Part shown: in pieces, positions 42,775 through 51,758 of the stretch
Numbering within the stretch: the stretch's first letter is position 1
Layout: the number at the start of each line of letters is the position of its first letter
NCBI GenBank assembly: GCA_022826665.1
Contig: JAJDUK010000076.1
Coordinates: forward strand, 1 to 64,000
Direction of reading: 5' to 3'
DNA from: Alphaproteobacteria bacterium
GTDB lineage: Bacteria; Pseudomonadota; Alphaproteobacteria; UBA828
Length of the DNA stretch: 64,000 nucleotides
Notes under the pieces: generated by a model
Databases searched by the model: none
Told to the model about the DNA's origin: nothing
Seen by the model: the letters and a program-made list of their open reading frames with translations, nothing else
Program-made: the position numbers and the translations under genes

Positions 42775-43500
42775 TCACGCCATGTGGGGCGCGAGCGCCT
42801 CGCGCAGCACCGGTGCCACCGCGTCGATCCCCGGCGTGTCGGAATGGATGCACACCGTCTCCGCCCGGATGGGCACGTCGACGCCTTCGACCGACGTGAC
42901 CATGCCCTCTTCGATGGCGCGGAGCGTGCGCCTGGCGGTCGCGGCCGGCTCGTAGGGCTCGTGCTCGCGCGTGATGATGAGGTTGCAGTCGCGGTCGTAT
43001 TCCAGATCGGCGTAGAACTCGGGCCACCAGGGCAGGCCGCGCCGGGAATAGACGGTGTCGTGCATGGTGCCGCCCTGGCCGATCAGCGGCACGCCGAAGA
43101 TTTCGGCCGCATCGGCTGCGGCCTCGGCGCAATGCTCGTACTTGGACGTCATGCCGAAGAGCGCGCCGTGGGGCTTGATGTGGTTGAGGGCGGAGCCGGC
43201 CGCCCTGAGGAAGCCGCTGAGCGCGCCCACCTGGTAAATCAGCAGATCGCGCAGCTCCTCGCGCTCCATCTGCATCTCCCGCCGGCCGAAGCCTTGCCGG
43301 TCGGGGAGCGACGGGTGCGCGCCCACCTTGACCCCGTGTTCGAGGGCAAGACGCACGGTCGCGTGCATCACCGACGGGTCCGAGGCATGAAAGCCGCAGG
43401 CGACATTGGCGATGCTGATGAACGGCATGATCCGCTCGTCGTTGCCGAAGGTGTAGAGGCCATACCCCTCGCCGATGTCGCAGTTGATGGTGACCGCCAT
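42775..43500 (-). CDS. LamB/YcsF family protein (PxpA paralogue, solitary)
   Basis: 241 residues from ATG 43500 (GGGAG, 6-nt spacing). The LamB fold is clear: 'TINCDIGEGYGLYTFGNDE', 'ANVACGFHASDPSVM', 'GAHPSLPDRQGFGRREMQM' and 'IKPHGALFGM'. It resembles the PxpA at 26.6 kb but is diverged and has no pxpB or pxpC beside it; the nearest genes are an aminotransferase downstream and the divergent GcvPA-like operon. Could act on a different lactam or oxo-acid, or borrow PxpBC from the other operon. Confidence 0.85.
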   Translation of the reverse strand: MAVTINCDIGEGYGLYTFGNDERIMPFISIANVACGFHASDPSVMHATVRLALEHGVKVGAHPSLPDRQGFGRREMQMEREELRDLLIYQVGALSGFLRAAGSALNHIKPHGALFGMTSKYEHCAEAAADAAEIFGVPLIGQGGTMHDTVYSRRGLPWWPEFYADLEYDRDCNLIITREHEPYEPAATARRTLRAIEEGMVTSVEGVDVPIRAETVCIHSDTPGIDAVAPVLREALAPHMA

Positions 43501-43646
43501 GGCGTACTCCCACTTCGCTGTGGCGGGGAACACTGCACGGGCGCGAGCGGGCAGTCAAAGCGGATCGGCGATTCGGCCGGGCGCCGTTGGTGCGCCCTAT
43601 GTGGCGGGATAGACTGGCCGCGACCGGAGGGACAGGGAGGCCGACC

Positions 43647-45041
43647 ATGGGCGACGGGTTCGTTCATCCTTATGTGCCGAATGCGGCGCCGGAGCCGCGG
43701 CGGAAGCTGCTTGATGCCATCGGCGTCGGCGACGTGACGGAGCTCTACGCAGCGATTCCGGAGGCGCTCAGGGTCAAGGGGCTGCTGGACCTGCCGCCGG
43801 CGCTGCCCGGCGAGCAGGACGTGCGGCGGCATCTGGAGGAGATCGTCGCCCGCAACCAGCCCTGTTCCGGGACCTGGCTCAACTTTTGCGGCGCCGGCTG
43901 CGCCCAGCACTATGTGCCGGCGATCGTGGACGAGATCGTCCATCGCGGCGAGTTCCTCACGGCCTACGGCGGCGGCACCTACTCGGACCACGGCAAGAAC
44001 CAGGCGCTCTTCGAGTTTCAGAGCCTGATCGGCGAGCTGGTGGGCATGGAGGTGGTCTCGACCCCGGTCTACGACGCGGGCGCCGCGACCGGCAGCGCCG
44101 TGACCATGGCCTGCCGCATCACCGGCAGGGGCGGCGTGCTGGTGCCGGAGACCATGAGCGCCGACCGGCGCTCGCAGCTCATCGGCTTCGCCAAGCCCTT
44201 TGCATCCGTCGAGACCGTCGACCGCGACCCCGCGACCGGGCTGATCGACCTCGCCGACCTCCGCGCCAAGGTCTCGGCCGAGACGGCGGCCGTGGTGATC
44301 GAGAGCCCCGGCTACCTCGGCCTGATCGAGACCCAGGCCCAGACCATCGCCGATATCGCTCACGAGGCCGGCGCCATGCTGATCGCTGGCGTCGACCCCA
44401 TCTCTCTCGGCGTGCTCGCGACGCCTGCCGATTACGGCGCGGACCTTGCGATCGGCGATCTGCAGCCGCTCGGCATCCACATGTATGCGGGCGGCGGCAA
44501 CGGGGGTTTCATCGCGAGCCGGGACGAATCCCGCTTCGTCGCCGAATACCCGTCGATCATGTTCAGCATCGCGCCGGCGGTAGAGGGGGAAGGCTTCGGC
44601 TTCGCCTGGTCCACCATGGAGCGCACCTCCTACGACACCCGCCACGACGCCACCGACTACGCCGGCACGACCCAGTGGGTCTGGGGCATCGGGGTCGCGG
44701 TCTATCTCTCGCTGATGGGGCCGGAGGGGATGGCCGAGCTCGGCCGCGGCATCATGCAGCGCGCCTGCTACGCGGCGGAGCGGATCGCGGCGCTCCCCGG
44801 CGTCGCGGTGCCCCACCTGGGGCAGCCGTTCTTCAAGGAGTTCGTGGTCGATTTCTCCGGCACGGGTAAGACCGTCGCGGCCGTCAACGCCGCGCTGCTC
44901 GAGGCCGAGATTCACGGCGGCAAGGACCTGAGCGGCGAGTTCCCGGTACTCGGGCAGTCCGCTCTCTATTGCGTGACCGAGCTGCACGGAGCGGCCGAGA
45001 TCAAACGACTGGTCTCCGCGCTCGGGGAGGCAGTCCGATGA
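43647..45041 (+). CDS. glycine dehydrogenase (decarboxylating) subunit 1-like (GcvPA-like)
   Basis: 464 residues from ATG 43647 with a GGAGG site. It has the GcvPA layout: 'LLDAIGVGDVTELYAAIPE', 'FCGAGCAQHYVPAIVDEIV', 'YGGGTYSDHGKNQALFEFQSLIGELVGMEV' and 'GVDPISLGVLATPADYGADLAIGD'. Several positions highly conserved in true GcvPA differ (canonical 'AYTPYQPEIS' is replaced by 'AYGGGTYSDH', and 'ASMYDG' by 'TPVYDAG'). No gcvT or gcvH is near. I infer a PLP heterodimer with the next gene, acting on glycine or another amino compound. Confidence 0.75.
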   Translation: MGDGFVHPYVPNAAPEPRRKLLDAIGVGDVTELYAAIPEALRVKGLLDLPPALPGEQDVRRHLEEIVARNQPCSGTWLNFCGAGCAQHYVPAIVDEIVHRGEFLTAYGGGTYSDHGKNQALFEFQSLIGELVGMEVVSTPVYDAGAATGSAVTMACRITGRGGVLVPETMSADRRSQLIGFAKPFASVETVDRDPATGLIDLADLRAKVSAETAAVVIESPGYLGLIETQAQTIADIAHEAGAMLIAGVDPISLGVLATPADYGADLAIGDLQPLGIHMYAGGGNGGFIASRDESRFVAEYPSIMFSIAPAVEGEGFGFAWSTMERTSYDTRHDATDYAGTTQWVWGIGVAVYLSLMGPEGMAELGRGIMQRACYAAERIAALPGVAVPHLGQPFFKEFVVDFSGTGKTVAAVNAALLEAEIHGGKDLSGEFPVLGQSALYCVTELHGAAEIKRLVSALGEAVR

Positions 45042-46636
45042 CCGACCGCATCGGAGGCGGCTTCCACGCCGCGCACTGGGACGAGCCCCTGATCGACGAA
45101 ATCCCCGGCGACGGCGGGCGCGGCCTGCTACCGCCCAAGGTGGACGACGCCATCGCCGATGCGGTCGGCGACGTTCCCGCCGCGCTGCCCGAAGGGGTGC
45201 GCCGCGCCGTGCCGCCGGCGCTGCCCTCGCTGCCGCAGCACCGGGTGCTCCGACACTTCCTGCGGCTCTCGCAGATGGCCATGGGCTTCGACGTGACCGT
45301 CGACATGATGGGCACCTGCACCATGAAATACAGCCCCAAGGTGCACGAGTACGTCGCGCGCCTGCCCGGCTTTGCCGACGTCCACCCCCTGCAGGACCCG
45401 GAGACGCTGCAGGGCACGCTGGAGATTCTCTACCGCTTCAACCGCGTGATGTGCGAGATCGCGGGCATGGATGCCTTCACCTTCCAGCCGGCGAGCGGGG
45501 CGCAGGGCATCTACACCAACGCCTGCCTGATCCGCGCCTATCACGCCGCGCGCGGCGACGGCGGCAAGCGGGACGAGATCATCACCACCGCCTTCTCGCA
45601 TCCGGCCGATGCGGCGACGCCGGCGGTGGCGGGCTTCAAGGTCATCACGCTCATGCCGGGCGAGATGGGCTTCGCCGAGGTCGACGCGCTCAAGGCCGCG
45701 GTCTCGGAGCGGACCGCCGGGCTGATGCTGACCAACCCCGAGGATACGGGGCAGTACAACCCGCACATCCGCGCGTTCGTGGACATCGTGCACGAGGCCG
45801 GCGGACTCTGCGCCTACGACCAGGCCAACGGCAATCCGCTGCTGGGGGTGGTGCGCGCGGGCGATACCGGCTTCGACATGTGCCAGTTCAACCTGCACAA
45901 GACCTTCTCCGCGCCCCACGGTGCGCTCGGGCTTGGCTGCGCTGCGGTGGGCGTCAAGGCGCACCTGGAGCGCTTCCTGCCGCGCCCCCTCGTCACCTAC
46001 GACGGCGAGCGCTACGGCCTGGATTACGAGCAGGGGGAGGGGATCGAGAAGATCCGCGCCTTCATCGGCAACGTGCACGCGGTGCTCAAGGCCTATGCCT
46101 GGGTCCGCAGCCTGGGCGCCGAGGGCCTGCGCGCGGTCGCCGAGACGGCGGTGCTCAACAACAACTACATGCTGCACCACATCAGGCAGATCGAGGGCAC
46201 GACCATTCCCTGGCCCAAGAACACGTACCCCAAGCTGGAACAGGTCCGCTACAGCTGGGAGCCGCTCTACGAGGAGACCGGCGTCGCCAGCCACGACGTG
46301 CTGAACCGCATGGTCGATTTCGGCGTGCAGCACTACATGGAGAGCCACGTGCCGATGCTGGTGCCGCAGCCCTTCACCCTGGAGCCGGGCGAATCGCTGA
46401 CCATCGCGGAGATGGACCACGTGCTGGGCGCGCTGCGGCGGATCGCAGAGGAGGCCCGCAACGCGCCGGAGCAGGTGACGGCGGCCCCGCACAGCGCCGC
46501 CATCCGGCCCATCGACGGCGACGTGCCGGAGGACCCGGACTGCTGGGCCTTCACCTCGCGCGCCTACCGGCGCAAGCGCGGCAACTGGGCCAACGTCAAG
46601 CGCGGCCTGGGCGGGCACGGCGGCGGCTACAGCTGA
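45038..46636 (+). CDS. glycine dehydrogenase (decarboxylating) subunit 2-like (GcvPB-like)
   Basis: 532 residues, ATG overlapping the stop of the previous gene (ATGA). The GcvPB fold and PLP lysine are present ('CQFNLHKTFSAPHG'), with 'MGTCTMKYSPKVHEYVARLPGFADVHPLQ' close to the canonical 'GSCTMKYNPK'. However, the canonical 'HGTNPAS' active-site stretch is replaced by 'FSHPADAATPAVAGF', and the protein is longer than most GcvPB. It therefore looks like a divergent relative with a changed substrate. Ends in a Gly-rich tail, 10 bp before the NAD-kinase-like gene. Confidence 0.75.
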   Translation: MTDRIGGGFHAAHWDEPLIDEIPGDGGRGLLPPKVDDAIADAVGDVPAALPEGVRRAVPPALPSLPQHRVLRHFLRLSQMAMGFDVTVDMMGTCTMKYSPKVHEYVARLPGFADVHPLQDPETLQGTLEILYRFNRVMCEIAGMDAFTFQPASGAQGIYTNACLIRAYHAARGDGGKRDEIITTAFSHPADAATPAVAGFKVITLMPGEMGFAEVDALKAAVSERTAGLMLTNPEDTGQYNPHIRAFVDIVHEAGGLCAYDQANGNPLLGVVRAGDTGFDMCQFNLHKTFSAPHGALGLGCAAVGVKAHLERFLPRPLVTYDGERYGLDYEQGEGIEKIRAFIGNVHAVLKAYAWVRSLGAEGLRAVAETAVLNNNYMLHHIRQIEGTTIPWPKNTYPKLEQVRYSWEPLYEETGVASHDVLNRMVDFGVQHYMESHVPMLVPQPFTLEPGESLTIAEMDHVLGALRRIAEEARNAPEQVTAAPHSAAIRPIDGDVPEDPDCWAFTSRAYRRKRGNWANVKRGLGGHGGGYS

Positions 46637-46646
46637 GTCTCGCCCA

Positions 46647-47768
46647 ATGGGCCGGCCTGCGCTCGGCCTGATCGTCAACCCGATCGCCGGCATGGGCGGC
46701 AGCGTCGGGCTCAAGGGCACCGACACGGCGGCGATTCTGAGCGAGGCGCGCGCCCGAGGCGCGGTGCCGCAGGCGGGCGCACGCGCAGCCGTGGTGCTGG
46801 AAGCACTTGCCGCTGCCCGGCCGGGGCTGGAGCTGTTCGCGGCCCCCGGCGAGATGGGCGAGGGGATCGCGCGCGAGGCCGACCTGCGTCCGTCGGTCGT
46901 CGGCGCCCCGGCCGAGGGAGAGACCAGCGCGGTGGACACGCACGCCGCGGCCGAGGCGATGGCGGCTGCCGGCGCCCGGCTCATCGTCTTCGCCGGCGGC
47001 GACGGCACCGCCCGCGACATGGCGGCCGCGCTTGGCGACCGGGTGCCGGTGATCGGCGTGCCCGCCGGGGTGAAGATGCACTCGGCGGTTTACGCCACCA
47101 GCCCCCGCGCCGCCGCCGATCTCGCGCTCCGGGCGCTCGCTCAGGACATCGAAGCGCGGCCCCGCGAGGTCATGGATATCGACGAAGAGGCGTTCCGCGC
47201 CGGCGCCATCTCCGCGAAGCTTTACGGTTACTTGCCAGTGCCTTACGCGCCAGACCTGACCCAAAGCGTCAAGGCCGGTGGGGTCAGCAGCGACCGCGCG
47301 GCGCTGAGCGGGATCGCCGCCGAGATTGCCGGCCGGATGGAGGCCGGGCGGCTCTACATTCTGGGGCCCGGCACCACCACGCGTGCGATCGCCGAGGCGC
47401 TCGGCCTGCCCAAGACCCTGCTCGGCGTCGACCTGGTGCGGGACGGAGCGGTGATTGCCGCCGATGCGACCGAGGCGGCTATCCTGCGCGCGCTGGACGA
47501 GAGCCCGCCCGGCGCCATCGTGGTGACGCCCATCGGCGGTCAGGGGCACTTTCTCGGGCGCGGCAACCAGCAGATCGGCGCGCGCGTGGTGCGGGCGGTG
47601 GGTCTCGACCGGTTGCTCGTGGCGGCGACGCCCGAAAAGCTCGCGTCCCTGCGCGACAGCACGCTGCACGTCGATACCGGCGACCCCGACCTGGACCGGG
47701 CGCTTTCCGGCTGGCGCCGCGTCATCACCGGCCGCGGCAACGAGACGGTGTGCCGGGTCGCGGCATGA
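46647..47768 (+). CDS. ATP-NAD kinase / AcoX-like protein
   Basis: 373 residues of the COG3199-type NAD-kinase superfamily: 'GLIVNPIAGMGGSVGLKGTDT' at the start and the superfamily 'FAGGDGTARD' nucleotide motif near residue 117, with 'GVPAGVKMHSAVYATSP' following. Members sit in acoin/acetoin clusters or beside dehydrogenases and may phosphorylate NAD or a small substrate. Genes on both sides are metabolic, so a kinase of a pathway intermediate is possible. Third gene of the operon. Confidence 0.82.
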   Translation: MGRPALGLIVNPIAGMGGSVGLKGTDTAAILSEARARGAVPQAGARAAVVLEALAAARPGLELFAAPGEMGEGIAREADLRPSVVGAPAEGETSAVDTHAAAEAMAAAGARLIVFAGGDGTARDMAAALGDRVPVIGVPAGVKMHSAVYATSPRAAADLALRALAQDIEARPREVMDIDEEAFRAGAISAKLYGYLPVPYAPDLTQSVKAGGVSSDRAALSGIAAEIAGRMEAGRLYILGPGTTTRAIAEALGLPKTLLGVDLVRDGAVIAADATEAAILRALDESPPGAIVVTPIGGQGHFLGRGNQQIGARVVRAVGLDRLLVAATPEKLASLRDSTLHVDTGDPDLDRALSGWRRVITGRGNETVCRVAA

Positions 47769-47844
47769 GACGGCCGCCGTCACTTGAGCGGGCAGGGGGC
47801 TTCCCGCAGGATGGCGCGGCCCTGCCGGGGCGGGGGAGGAAGGG

Positions 47845-48855
47845 ATGAAAACGCTATCTTGGGGCGTGCTCGGCGCTTCGTTCTTCGCCATCGAGCACAT
47901 GATCCCGGCGTTGCTTGAGGCCAAGGGCCTCCGCGTCCACGGTATCGCGAGCCGCGAGCTGGCCAAGGCCGAGGTGGTGGCCGAGCGATTCGGCCTGTCG
48001 CAGGCCTATGGCGATTACGAGTCCATGTTGGCCGATCCCGCCATCGACGTGGTCTTCAACCCGCTGCCCAATCACCTCCACGTGCCCTGGTCGGCGAAGG
48101 CGGCGCACGCCGGCAAGCACGTGCTCTGCGAGAAGCCCATCGCGCTCAGCGCGGACGAGGCGGCGCAGCTCATCGCCGTCCGCGACGAGACCGGCGTGCA
48201 GATTCAGGAGGCGTATGTCGTCACCCATCACCCGCAATGGAAGCGGGTGCGGGAGCTGGTGCGCGCGGGCCGCATCGGACCCGTGCGGGCGATTCAGGGC
48301 TGGGTCAGCTACTGGCTGGACGACCCCGAGAACATCCGCAACAAGCGGGAGATGGGGGGTGGCGGACTGCTCGACATCGGCGTCTATCCGCTGTTGACCG
48401 CGCGCTACGTGTTCGAGGCCGATCCGATCCGCGCCTTCGCCGCCATCGAGCGGCACCCGGAATGGGGGACGGACGTGCTGGCCAGCGCGACGCTGGAGTT
48501 TCCGAGCGGCATCCTGAGCTTCACCTGCGGCACGCTGTCGGCGGTCCATCAGCACATGGCGATCCACGGCACCGAGGGGCGGATCGAGCTGCCCGACCCC
48601 TTCGCCCAATCGCCGACCCGCGAGGCGCGCCTCTCGATCCTGGGTCCGCGCCAGATCTGGGAGCCGCTCAACGAGGAGGTCGAGACCCTGGAACGGGTCA
48701 ACCAGTACGTGCCGCAGGCCGAGGCGTTCTGCGCGGCGGTGCGGGGCGAGGCGCCGCCGGCGTTCCCGCTGGAGGAGTCGGTCAAGATGATGCGGGCACT
48801 GGATGCACTGGCGCGCTCGGGCGAGAGCGGCCGGTGGGAGGAGGTCGGTGTCTGA
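47845..48855 (+). CDS. Gfo/Idh/MocA family oxidoreductase
   Basis: 336 residues, NAD(P)-dependent sugar/polyol dehydrogenase. N-terminal Rossmann fold with 'GVLGASFFAIEHMIPALL' (the usual G-x-G-x-x-A/G loop), 'DVVFNPLPNHLH' and the family 'HVLCEKPIALSADEAAQLIA' with the catalytic EKP lysine. The C-terminal half has 'GGGLLDIGVYPL' and 'LSFTCGTLSAVHQHMAIHGTEGRIEL'. D-apiose dehydrogenase and other sugar dehydrogenases belong here. It precedes an ApnL-like lactonase, which suggests oxidation of a sugar to a lactone. Confidence 0.88.
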   Translation: MKTLSWGVLGASFFAIEHMIPALLEAKGLRVHGIASRELAKAEVVAERFGLSQAYGDYESMLADPAIDVVFNPLPNHLHVPWSAKAAHAGKHVLCEKPIALSADEAAQLIAVRDETGVQIQEAYVVTHHPQWKRVRELVRAGRIGPVRAIQGWVSYWLDDPENIRNKREMGGGGLLDIGVYPLLTARYVFEADPIRAFAAIERHPEWGTDVLASATLEFPSGILSFTCGTLSAVHQHMAIHGTEGRIELPDPFAQSPTREARLSILGPRQIWEPLNEEVETLERVNQYVPQAEAFCAAVRGEAPPAFPLEESVKMMRALDALARSGESGRWEEVGV

Positions 48856-48923
48856 GCGCCCGGTGCTGCGGGCCGCGGTCGCTGCTATAACGGGCCGGAC
48901 CAGACCGGGGCAGGGAAGGGGAG

Positions 48924-50903
48924 ATGACGACGGCACCGAGCGAGGCGCTCACGCTCTACGGCACCGAGCAGGAAGCGCCGGAAGCGCGGGCCATCACGGC
49001 CGGCGCGCTCACGGCCACGCTCGAGGCCGGCAAGCTGCGCTGGATCCGCTACGGCGGTGTGGAGGCGCTGCGCGGCCTCGCCTTCGTCGTGCGCGGCGGC
49101 GGCTGGGAGACCTACGCGCCTCAGATCGCCAACCTTGAGATCGAGGAAGAGGGAGGCGGCTTTCGCGTGGGCTACGACGGGCGCATCGAGTCCGGCGACG
49201 GCGTGCTCACCTACCGGGCCGAGATCGTGGCGGAGAACGAGCGGAGCCTGGTCTTCACGGTCGAGTTCACGCCCGAAACCGAGTTCAGGACCAGCCGCAC
49301 GGGCTTCGTCGTGCTGCACCCGGTCGAGGGCGTGGCGGGCGAGACCTGCACCATCACCCACAGCGACGGCGCGGTGGAGGAGACCGCCTTCCCCGGACTG
49401 ATCAGCCCGTTTCAGCCTTTCTACGACATTGCCGCCATGCGCCACCGGGTCTCGCCGGGGGTCTGGCTCACCTGCCGCTTCGAAGGCGCCGACCCGTGGG
49501 AGACCGAGGATCAGCGCAATTGGACCGATGCCTCCTACAAGACCTACTACCGCCCGCTTGCGCTGCCCTTCCCCTACCCGCTGGCGGCCGGCGAGCGGCT
49601 GCGGCAGGTCGCGACACTCAGCATCGAGGGGGGCTCTGCAGCCGTGGCCGCAGGTCCGGGCGGTGACGGGGCGGTCGAGATCGCCCTCGGCGGCGCGACC
49701 GGAACGCAGATGCCGGAGATCGGGCTCGGCGTTGCCAACCTGGAGCGCGATCATCTCGACCACGGGCTCGACCTGATCAAGGCGCTCGGGCCGGGGCACA
49801 TCGTCTGTGAATGTGACCCTCGTGACCCTCACGCGGCAGACGCGCTGGCCGCCGGCCGGGGTCTGGCCGAGGCTCTCGATGCCGAGGTCGTGCTGGAGAT
49901 TACGGTGCCTTGTGAGCGGCCGGTGGCCGACGAGCTGGCACAGGCTGCCGAGATCGCGGGCCGTGCCGGGCTCAAGCCCGACGCCATCGTGCCGGAGCAG
50001 GCGCGGCTCCTGAAGTTCACCTTGGAGAAGATCGCGGCCCTCGGCATCCCCGACTTCGACGAGGTCTACGGCGCGGCGCGCGCGGCCTTCCCCGGCGTGC
50101 GCCTGGGCGGCGGGGTCTTCACCAACTTCACCGAGCTCAACCGCAACTGCGCGACGCCCGACCTGTTCGACTTCCTGACCCATGCCACCTCTGCCGTGGT
50201 GCACGAGCCGGACGACCTCTCGGTAATCGAGACGCTGCAGACGCTGCCGGATATCGTCGCCTCGGCCAAGGCGCTCGCCGGAGGCAAGCCCTACCGCATC
50301 GCGCCGAGCGCCATCGGCATGCGCTTCAACCCCTACGGGCCGGACGTCCACCAGAACGGCGACAACGGGCGCTACTCCTTCAACCGCCAGGACCCGCGCC
50401 ATCGCGCGCTGCTCGGCGCGGCCTTCACGCTCGGCTATGCGGCGCGGGTGGCGCCGCTTGGCCTGGAGGCGCTGGCGGTCGGCCAGCCTTCCGGCGCGCT
50501 CGGCATGGTCTATCGCAGGACCGAGCACCCGCAGCCCTGGTTCGACGATCTCGACGGGCCGGCGGTGATGCCTCTCTATCACATCGTGGCGGCGCTCGCG
50601 GCGGCGAAGGGGGCGGCGGTCCGCGCCGTGACCAGCGGCGATCCCACGCAAGTGCTGGGGCTCGCCTACGAGAACGGGGGCGGCACCTTGCTCTGGCTCG
50701 CCAACCTCACGCCGGCGCCCCGGACCGTGACGGTCTCGGGCCTCTCGGGTGGCACGGCCACCATCGGTCGGCTGGATTCGAGCAACTTCGTGGACGCCGT
50801 GACCGATCCGGCGGGCTTCGCGGCGTCCCTCGGTCAGCCGGGCGACCCCGGCCGCGTCGAATTGGCGCCGTTTGCCGTCTCGCGCATCCAGATCGGCGCA
50901 TAG
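48924..50903 (+). CDS. ApnL-like (D-apionate lactonase family) protein
   Basis: 659 residues, no signal peptide. The layout fits the three-domain ApnL family: an N-terminal beta sandwich (about 1-225), a TIM-barrel-like middle (about 235-540) and a C-terminal beta domain (about 560-659). Readable conserved stretches are 'FQPFYDIAAMRHRVSPGVWLTC', 'EDQRNWTDASYKTYYRPLALPFPYP' and 'ALPIYHIVAALAAAKG'-like regions. Described ApnL hydrolyses apionolactone in D-apiose degradation; the upstream Gfo/Idh enzyme is consistent. Classification rests on memory of the family, so confidence is moderate. Confidence 0.6.
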   Translation: MTTAPSEALTLYGTEQEAPEARAITAGALTATLEAGKLRWIRYGGVEALRGLAFVVRGGGWETYAPQIANLEIEEEGGGFRVGYDGRIESGDGVLTYRAEIVAENERSLVFTVEFTPETEFRTSRTGFVVLHPVEGVAGETCTITHSDGAVEETAFPGLISPFQPFYDIAAMRHRVSPGVWLTCRFEGADPWETEDQRNWTDASYKTYYRPLALPFPYPLAAGERLRQVATLSIEGGSAAVAAGPGGDGAVEIALGGATGTQMPEIGLGVANLERDHLDHGLDLIKALGPGHIVCECDPRDPHAADALAAGRGLAEALDAEVVLEITVPCERPVADELAQAAEIAGRAGLKPDAIVPEQARLLKFTLEKIAALGIPDFDEVYGAARAAFPGVRLGGGVFTNFTELNRNCATPDLFDFLTHATSAVVHEPDDLSVIETLQTLPDIVASAKALAGGKPYRIAPSAIGMRFNPYGPDVHQNGDNGRYSFNRQDPRHRALLGAAFTLGYAARVAPLGLEALAVGQPSGALGMVYRRTEHPQPWFDDLDGPAVMPLYHIVAALAAAKGAAVRAVTSGDPTQVLGLAYENGGGTLLWLANLTPAPRTVTVSGLSGGTATIGRLDSSNFVDAVTDPAGFAASLGQPGDPGRVELAPFAVSRIQIGA

Positions 50904-50941
50904 CCTACAGAGCATTTCGACGGATCGAAAAAGGGAAGGAC

Positions 50942-51742
50942 ATGGCAGAACACGCCCTCAAGGAGATGTCCCGCCACGGCCGGCTCAAGGTCGGCACCTT
51001 CGTGGTCGAGTTCAGCACGCCGGGAATCGGCCAGATCCTGAAGGCCGCCGGCTGCGAGTACGTGCTGCTCGACATGGAGCATTCCGGCTTCGGCTTCGAC
51101 ACGCTGAAGCAGATGCTGCGCTACATGCAGGCGGGCGACATGCCGGCGATCGTGCGCGTGCCGTCGCGCGAATACCACCACGCGGCACGCGCCATGGACA
51201 TGGGGGCCGAGGGCATCATGCTGCCGATGGTGGGCTCGGCGAAGGTGGCGCGGGAGCTGCTGAGCTACGTCAAGTACGCGCCGGACGGCGAGCGTGGCGT
51301 CGCGCTGCAGATCGCCCACGATCGCTACGCGCCGGGGGACACGAAAAAGAAGCTGCGCGACGCCAACCGGCGCTGCACCTTCGTCGCCTTGATCGAGACC
51401 GCCGAGGGCATCGAGAACGTGGACGACATCGCGGCCATCGAAGATGTCGACGTGCTCTGGATCGGCCACTTCGACCTCTCGGTCTCCATGGGCATCGCGG
51501 GCCAGTTCGACCACTCGGATTTCATCGCGGCGGTGGCGCGCGTGGTGCAGGCGGCGAAGAGGAACAACAAGTCCCTGGGCCGGCTGGTGCCCAACGTCGA
51601 TGTCGGCGTGGCGCTGTTCAACGAAGGCTTCGACTTCATCTGCTATTCGGGCGATGTCTGGCTGTTGCAGCAGTCCATGCGCGAGGGCGCGGAGGGCCTG
51701 CGCGCCCAATGCAAGCGTGGCCGGCGGCGGCCGAAGAGATAA
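50942..51742 (+). CDS. HpcH/HpaI-type class II aldolase
   Basis: 266 residues. Metal-dependent aldolase of the HpcH/HpaI family, splitting 2-keto-3-deoxy or hydroxy-oxo acids to pyruvate and an aldehyde. Motifs: 'FVVEFSTPGIGQILKAAGCEYVLLDMEHSGFG', 'AIVRVP', 'GAEGIMLPMV' and the metal-binding Glu and Asp in 'LIETAEGIENV' and 'GHFDLSVSMG'. C-terminal tail is basic ('CKRGRRRPKR'). Follows the lactonase by 38 bp and the dehydrogenase by 16 bp, so it probably cleaves a product of that route. Confidence 0.9.
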   Translation: MAEHALKEMSRHGRLKVGTFVVEFSTPGIGQILKAAGCEYVLLDMEHSGFGFDTLKQMLRYMQAGDMPAIVRVPSREYHHAARAMDMGAEGIMLPMVGSAKVARELLSYVKYAPDGERGVALQIAHDRYAPGDTKKKLRDANRRCTFVALIETAEGIENVDDIAAIEDVDVLWIGHFDLSVSMGIAGQFDHSDFIAAVARVVQAAKRNNKSLGRLVPNVDVGVALFNEGFDFICYSGDVWLLQQSMREGAEGLRAQCKRGRRRPKR

Positions 51743-51758
51743 GGGAGATCAAACGGTT

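Noticed and set aside
43501-43646. Glycine riboswitch ahead of the GcvPA-like gene
   Set aside because: The 146-bp gap shows neither the tandem aptamer pattern nor the conserved core; there is too little space.
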